Source of the DNA: Leeuwenhoekiella parthenopeia
GTDB taxonomy: Bacteria; Bacteroidota; Bacteroidia; Flavobacteriales; Flavobacteriaceae
Direction of reading: 5' to 3'
Assembly (NCBI RefSeq): GCF_020782115.1
Contig: NZ_JAJGMW010000008.1
Location: 1-64,000 of the forward strand
DNA: 64,000 nucleotides
The notes under the pieces are model-generated. The model saw only the letters and a list, made by a program, of their open reading frames with translations, was not told the DNA's origin and did no database searches. A program made the position numbers and the translations under genes. Shown here one piece after another: positions 59,582-64,000 of the stretch. Within the stretch, counting starts at the first letter, position 1. Every line of letters begins with the position of its first letter.

Positions 59582-61447
59582 TTAGTCTTTAAATTTTTCC
59601 TCTTTTTGATCGGCTTCCCTAGTCTCCGGATTTTGTTTGGTCTTTTTCGTTTTCGATTTCTTTTTAGCCTTTGATTTTTTCTTCTTCTTGGTCTTCTCTG
59701 AATTTTCTACTTCGGGCTCATTTTCAAACTGAAGCCGGGTTTTTGAAAGGTGTTTTCCATTCTCAAGCTCACAAATAAAACGCACCAGTTCCTCGCGAAG
59801 CTCACAATGTAAATCCCAGGTCGTTGAAGCGTCTTTGGCACTGCACAGGGCTCTGATTTTGATGCCGGTTTCGGTGGTTTCAACCACCTGTACTTTTGGA
59901 GGGTATTCCTCATCCCAGTTTTCATTGTCTTTTAAAATCTCCTCAAATTTCGCCCGTATTTTAGAAACATCAATCTCATAGTCGGCGTGCAGAATAATAG
60001 GTCGTATCTGATGTGCGCTGGTCATCGACCAGTTTTCAAAGGTGTTGGAAATAATGTGCTTCAGCGGAACAATGAGTCTTCTTTGATCCCAGGTACGCAC
60101 CACCATATAGGTAAACCGAATATCTTCTACATAACCCCAGTCGTCATTGATGATCACAGTATCCCCAATGCGGGCGGGGCGGGTGATGGCGATTTGAATT
60201 CCCGCGATAATATTCCCCAGGGTGCTTTGGGCAGCCACCCCTAAAATAACGGTCGCAAGTCCGGCGGAAGCAATCAGGGAGATGCCCAGTTTTTCGAGGC
60301 TCCTAAACTGGGAGAGAATGACTGCAATCCCCACGATAATTACAATAAATGTGATTACGCGACGTGCCACCGATATGTAGGTCATCATCATACGCGCCTC
60401 GCTGTTTTCTTCTGGATCGGCATCGCCAATTTTGGTTTCGGCGACATAGACCATAAACGAGTCAATAAAACGCATTATAAACCAGGTAATGGTGCCAATA
60501 ACGGCTATAAGCAAAATGGCGTATAAAGTGCTGGCAAATGAGCCGCCAAAGGATATGAGTTTGTTAAGCGTGATGTAGAAGAAGAGTACCCCAATGGCCC
60601 AGGCGGCAGGAGTAGCCAGTTTTTTTGCGATGGTTTTTACCCAGATTTGTTTTGATTTCCGAAACAAACGCCGCAAAATAAAAAGGCTGAATTTCCCAAT
60701 AAGATAAGAGATAAAAATAAGCAGAAAGGTACCTGCAAATTTCCAGACGGGCATATTGAGCCATTTGATACGGGCCCAGTCGGGCATCATACGATCGAGC
60801 TGCCGCGGACCGTACTGCTCATAAAGCGCATCTATATTTTCGACTGTGTTTGCAGATATCAACCAGAAGGCACCAAATTCTTTGTATTTAACCCGCTGCA
60901 GCCGTAGTACGATGTCTCTGCCATCGAGACCTATTTCCCCAAAAACGACACTGCGCAAGGGCTTTCCGGAAATAGCTTTATTCGTTGCAGTGCTGATATC
61001 AATTTGCCCGTCGGGACGGTCCGAAAGGCTTCCCCAGTCAATACTCACCCGTTGGTTGAGAATAAAGTACAGTTTTTCGGCAAGGGTAGCGGCCTGTTCC
61101 GGAGTCAGGCTGTCTGGTAATAGGTTTAAATTTAAAGCGCAAGCGGCATCTTCGTAGTTTCCGCTGCGGGCGCTCACCACAAAATGCTCAAGAGTAGCCT
61201 GCGGTGATTGAAAGTTGAATTTATTGGGCGGTAGCCCTATTGCTTCATTGAGGCGGTTTACAACATAATAGGCTTCATTGTATTCCTGCAGGGCATTTAC
61301 ACCATAATCGCCATTTTCAGGCACCGTAGCATCACTTGAAGGTAACAATCTGCCATTCGTAGTGGCGGTACTGTCTGACTCCTGAGCAGACAAAAATGGG
61401 AATATAAATACTAAAAATAGTAGCGTGGCAGCCTGTTTTGTTTTCAT
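59582..61447 (-). CDS. MscS-type mechanosensitive ion channel
   Basis: 621 aa from ATG 61447, which starts the signal peptide (MKTKQAATLLFLV ... LSAQ); a TTG frame to 61471 is less likely. A periplasmic N-terminal domain (~25-215), three to four further transmembrane helices and the MscS pore/beta domain (GLATVILGVAAQSTLGNIIA, ~390-409; TVIINDDWGYVEDI; RLIVPLKH) follow. The C-terminus ends in a Lys-rich tail (~580-621) of low complexity. It should open on membrane tension in osmotic downshock. Confidence 0.93.
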   Translation of the reverse strand: MKTKQAATLLFLVFIFPFLSAQESDSTATTNGRLLPSSDATVPENGDYGVNALQEYNEAYYVVNRLNEAIGLPPNKFNFQSPQATLEHFVVSARSGNYEDAACALNLNLLPDSLTPEQAATLAEKLYFILNQRVSIDWGSLSDRPDGQIDISTATNKAISGKPLRSVVFGEIGLDGRDIVLRLQRVKYKEFGAFWLISANTVENIDALYEQYGPRQLDRMMPDWARIKWLNMPVWKFAGTFLLIFISYLIGKFSLFILRRLFRKSKQIWVKTIAKKLATPAAWAIGVLFFYITLNKLISFGGSFASTLYAILLIAVIGTITWFIMRFIDSFMVYVAETKIGDADPEENSEARMMMTYISVARRVITFIVIIVGIAVILSQFRSLEKLGISLIASAGLATVILGVAAQSTLGNIIAGIQIAITRPARIGDTVIINDDWGYVEDIRFTYMVVRTWDQRRLIVPLKHIISNTFENWSMTSAHQIRPIILHADYEIDVSKIRAKFEEILKDNENWDEEYPPKVQVVETTETGIKIRALCSAKDASTTWDLHCELREELVRFICELENGKHLSKTRLQFENEPEVENSEKTKKKKKSKAKKKSKTKKTKQNPETREADQKEEKFKD

Positions 61448-61865
61448 AGACTGAAAGATACCAAGGATCAATCTGATGAAGTATTAGCATTTCGTTAAAA
61501 GAAACTGATTTGCAGGGCAGATGTATTATAATTTGTAGTAATTTAAAGAATCGTTTTAATTTTCAGTAAAAGGTATTGGTCGACTGAAGTATCAGTACCT
61601 TAAATTAAATGTATAATTAACATTTAATTAATGATTTTGTGGTTAAATAGTTTCAAATTAGTATCATTAATCGCTTAAGATTAGCCTTTTAGTTTATTGA
61701 TATTTATTAGGTTTACCATTTTAAGAGTTGACCTGTCATTTTTGCCCTTTTAAAGAAAGCAGAACCCTGCATCCGTTTTCTAAATGGTAATTAATTGAGA
61801 AAAAGGAGGTCTATTTAAGGAAGCTATAAAGCAAAGCGGAAGCCAATTAGGGCAATTGTTAGTTT
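61448..61865. repeat. Intergenic region with a 10-bp AT-rich inverted repeat
   Basis: No gene is evident in these ~418 bases. AATTAAATGT at 61603-61612 and ACATTTAATT at 61620-61629 form a perfect inverted repeat around a 7-base loop, 237 bases before the glycogen synthase start. A strong AAGGAGGT at 61803-61810 has no start codon at the right distance. No promoter could be assigned with confidence. Confidence 0.45.
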
Positions 61866-63401
61866 ATGAAGAATTTTTTATTTGTTTCGGCCGAAAACGA
61901 TGCATTGGCAAATTGCAAAGCCGGCGGAATGGCTGATGTGGTGCGTGATGTGCCCAGACAATTAGCAGCAGCAGGCGATCAGGTACACGTGGTGGTACCG
62001 GCCTACAACAGACTCCATAAGAAGGGTCGTTTTATTACCCAATTAAAAATACGCATTCAGGGTCAGGAGACTGTCGCTGAGATCTATGAGGTAGCACCCA
62101 AAACGCACTATAACGGGATCACACACTACGTCATACACCATCCACAAATTGTGGAAGGGAATATTGCCCATATCTATAATGATGATCCTGAAGAGCCCTT
62201 TTTTACAGATGCGGTAAAGTATTTTATTTTTAATACAGCAGTTGCTCAGGCGGTAAAGCAAAATATTTTTGATCACGTAGATATCGCCCATCTACATGAC
62301 TGGCATACGGCACTATTGGTTTTTCATCGCGCATTTAACCCGGCCTATGAGGTCTTAAAGCAAACGCATTTTGTCTATAGTATTCACAATCTGAGTCTTC
62401 AGGGTATTCGTCCGCTTCGCAACAATTATGCTTCGGTTGAAGCTTTTTTTCCTGAAATACCATACGACTATCATAAAGTGAGCGATACCCGTTATCCCGA
62501 TTGTATCAATCTTATGGCGGTGGGCATACGACTGTGCGATCAGGTGCATACCGTGAGTCCGTCGTATATGCAGGATATTATGAAGCCCAGTAATAAGCCT
62601 GAGTTCATTGGCGGGGAGGGACTTGAACATGATCTGATTGCAGCCCATCAGCAGGGCAGGTTGCACGGTATTCTTAACGGGGTGAATTATGCAAATATGC
62701 GGGTCGCTCAAAAAGGTAAGCTGTACACAAACATTTTAAAGCAGATTTACCGATGGATTCAAGAGGAGTCTAAAAAATATAAGGCCGATATTTTAGCCAA
62801 TACGGGCGAAAAGGTAGTCGAGTTGTTAGATAATCCGCCTTCGTTTATCGCTTCGAGCGTGGCTCGTATGACCGAGCAAAAGTTTTATTTCTTTAAACGG
62901 AATCCTTTAGCCCTGAAAACCATTTTAGAGAAGCTGAAGGCCAATAATGCCATTTTCATTTTGTTAGGTACCGGTGAACCGGAATATGAGGTCCTGATGC
63001 GTGAAATAAGCTATCAGCATTCCAATTTTATTTTTATAAACGGGCAGTCTGAAGATATCATTGATTCCATTTACCTGGAGTCTGATTTATATTTTATGCC
63101 CAGCCTTTTTGAGCCTTGTGGCATAAGCCAAATGCTGGCTATGCGCAATGGCGTGCTTTGCCTGGTGCACCATACCGGTGGTCTCATTGATACCGTTCAG
63201 GACGGTGTAGATGGTTTTGCTTTTAAGGGCGAGAGCATCAACGAGACGATTAACAATATGGTAACTGCATTTGACAGGTGTTTAAGCGTTTTTAATGAAG
63301 ATAAGACCACATGGAAGAAGATGCGCAAGAAAGCCAAAGCAGCCCGTTTTTCCTGGGAAGACTCGCTGAATGAATACTATGCAAAGCTTTATACCTATTA
63401 A
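61866..63401 (+). CDS. glgA: Glycogen synthase, GT5 family
   Basis: 511 aa. The KxGG motif (CKAGGMADVVRDVP, ~17-30), HLHDWHTALL (~142-151) and the C-terminal FEPCGISQMLAMRNG and HHTGGLIDTV blocks mark ADP- or UDP-glucose dependent glycogen synthase. The N-terminal motif is KAGG rather than KTGG, as in other Bacteroidota. A segment at ~275-330 is less conserved than in the E. coli enzyme. A hairpin terminator follows at 63410. No glgC or glgB gene is in the window. Confidence 0.92.
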   Translation: MKNFLFVSAENDALANCKAGGMADVVRDVPRQLAAAGDQVHVVVPAYNRLHKKGRFITQLKIRIQGQETVAEIYEVAPKTHYNGITHYVIHHPQIVEGNIAHIYNDDPEEPFFTDAVKYFIFNTAVAQAVKQNIFDHVDIAHLHDWHTALLVFHRAFNPAYEVLKQTHFVYSIHNLSLQGIRPLRNNYASVEAFFPEIPYDYHKVSDTRYPDCINLMAVGIRLCDQVHTVSPSYMQDIMKPSNKPEFIGGEGLEHDLIAAHQQGRLHGILNGVNYANMRVAQKGKLYTNILKQIYRWIQEESKKYKADILANTGEKVVELLDNPPSFIASSVARMTEQKFYFFKRNPLALKTILEKLKANNAIFILLGTGEPEYEVLMREISYQHSNFIFINGQSEDIIDSIYLESDLYFMPSLFEPCGISQMLAMRNGVLCLVHHTGGLIDTVQDGVDGFAFKGESINETINNMVTAFDRCLSVFNEDKTTWKKMRKKAKAARFSWEDSLNEYYAKLYTY

Positions 63402-63409
63402 TAAAACTG

Positions 63410-63442
63410 AAATCCCCAAAGCATCAAACTTCGGGGATTTTT
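63410..63442 (+). terminator. Hairpin terminator after glycogen synthase
   Basis: AAATCCCC at 63410-63417 pairs with GGGGATTT at 63433-63440 and is followed by a T run (TTTTT from 63438). The inner part (AAAG...CTTC) pairs with one mismatch. The arrangement is that of an intrinsic terminator. Confidence 0.75.
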
Positions 63443-63566
63443 AAATTTTAAGTTCACCGTTATTATTCTAGCAGTTCAAAGTCATTTTGTAGGATTACCT
63501 ATACACCCGAAGTTTTGGAGTTTTTGTTTAACAAATGCGTTTTATAGCAAGCATTTAATTTTCAAC

Positions 63567-64000
63567 TTAAACAGGAAGACTAATCGCAACAGTTGAACCC
63601 TTGCCGAGTTGCGAAAGAATGGAAAGCTTAGAGCCAATGAGTTTGCTGCGCTCGCGTAAGGTTTTCATGCCAAGACCGCTCGTGAATGTGTCTGAATTCA
63701 GATCAAAACCGGTGCCCTGATCGTGAATAAAAACCTGAATTTCTTTGGCGTTCCGTTTTATAATAACCTGGGCTACCTGAGTATTTGAATACTTCACCAT
63801 ATTATTAATCGATTCCTGAATCATCCGGTAGAGGTGAAGTGCACGATCCCGATCTACCAGATCGTCAACAAAATTGATGTCGGTTTCAAAACGTATTTTG
63901 GTATTTTTTTCTGTTTCCCGGATCAGGGCATTGACCGCTGCGGTAAAACCATTTAAGTCAAGACTTGCGGGATGCAGACTTTTGGTAATTGCCCTAAGTT
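63567..64000 (-). CDS. Sensor histidine kinase, C-terminal part (truncated by window edge)
   Basis: 144 codons are visible, open at 64000. The frame begins with LRAITKSLHPASLDLNGF, a NarL-type HisKA_3-like dimerisation helix, and continues to an HATPase_c domain with N-box (MIQESINNMVKYSNT), DQGTGFDL and GLGMKTLRERS (G2 box). The His phosphoacceptor lies outside the window. Its regulator should lie beyond the edge. It is unrelated in position to the kinase at 48143. Confidence 0.85.
   Translation of the reverse strand, partial: LRAITKSLHPASLDLNGFTAAVNALIRETEKNTKIRFETDINFVDDLVDRDRALHLYRMIQESINNMVKYSNTQVAQVIIKRNAKEIQVFIHDQGTGFDLNSDTFTSGLGMKTLRERSKLIGSKLSILSQLGKGSTVAISLPV

Noticed and set aside
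61803-61810. Strong Shine-Dalgarno AAGGAGGT
   Set aside because: It has no start codon within 5-12 bases and lies ~55 bases before the glycogen synthase ATG.
1-64000. tRNA, rRNA, tmRNA, CRISPR arrays and insertion sequences
   Set aside because: I looked for them in the intergenic regions and saw none; a covariance-model scan would be needed to be certain about small RNAs.

Overview
The window looks like chromosomal DNA from a member of the Bacteroidota, most probably a Flavobacteriaceae species. The evidence is the mix of gene families (DUF5686 and DUF4350 proteins, the short Bacteroidota-type glycogen synthase, MoxR/DUF58/SpoIIM cluster), several start regions with a TAnnTTTG-like -7 element, few Shine-Dalgarno sites, and many lipoproteins with short lipoboxes. 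There are no rRNA or tRNA genes, no CRISPR array and no insertion sequence that I can see.

Layout. (1) 1-2.66 kb is an AT-rich accessory patch: an apparently truncated restriction-endonuclease-like gene, a decayed duplicate of the 3' end of the neighbouring DUF58 gene, and a secreted SH3/trypsin-like protease. (2) 2.68-8.9 kb is a six-gene MoxR operon read leftwards (SpoIIM-like, membrane protein, DUF4129, DUF4350, MoxR ATPase, DUF58), divergent from (3) an RDD protein, a TRIC-type channel and a PNPOx-like protein. (4) 11-19.3 kb holds a 45-aa orphan resembling a MazE tail, an LAS-type peptidase, a lipoprotein PPIase, a CoA-type NUDIX hydrolase, an acyltransferase, a class A beta-lactamase-like hydrolase overlapping a nucleotide-transporter/HEAT-repeat fusion, a small membrane protein and a glutathione peroxidase.

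(5) 19.4-46.7 kb is the centrepiece: an apparently complete extracellular contractile injection system (eCIS, Afp/PVC/AlgoCIS-like) in one leftward operon of 17 genes. In transcription order: DUF4255 cap/terminator, an unrecognised 283-aa protein, one sheath gene with a large insertion, two tube proteins, a 53-aa DUF5908 protein (Afp6-like), LysM baseplate protein, VgrG/gp5-like spike, PAAR tip, gp25-like baseplate, two J-like baseplate proteins, a 1740-aa protein with tandem Ig-like repeats in the position of the Afp13 fibre, the tape-measure protein, a 1539-aa DUF4157 protein with a C-terminal nuclease domain (probable cargo toxin), an N-acetylmuramidase and the AAA+ ATPase. Structural genes, cargo and lysozyme are tightly packed or overlapping, so they are probably co-expressed from a promoter near 46.70 kb.

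(6) 46.9-49.7 kb, divergent from the eCIS, carries a lipoprotein, a seven-helix membrane protein, a NarL-type histidine kinase and its LuxR-type response regulator. Overlapping palindromes lie in the shared intergenic region, so this cassette is a candidate regulator of the eCIS (inference). (7) 49.7-64 kb is mostly housekeeping: aldehyde dehydrogenase, DinB-like protein, DUF5686 outer-membrane protein, SmpB, two lipoproteins, CsbD, PabB, a Crp/Fnr regulator, a YebC-family regulator, an MscS channel, glycogen synthase and the 3' part of another histidine kinase cut by the window edge.
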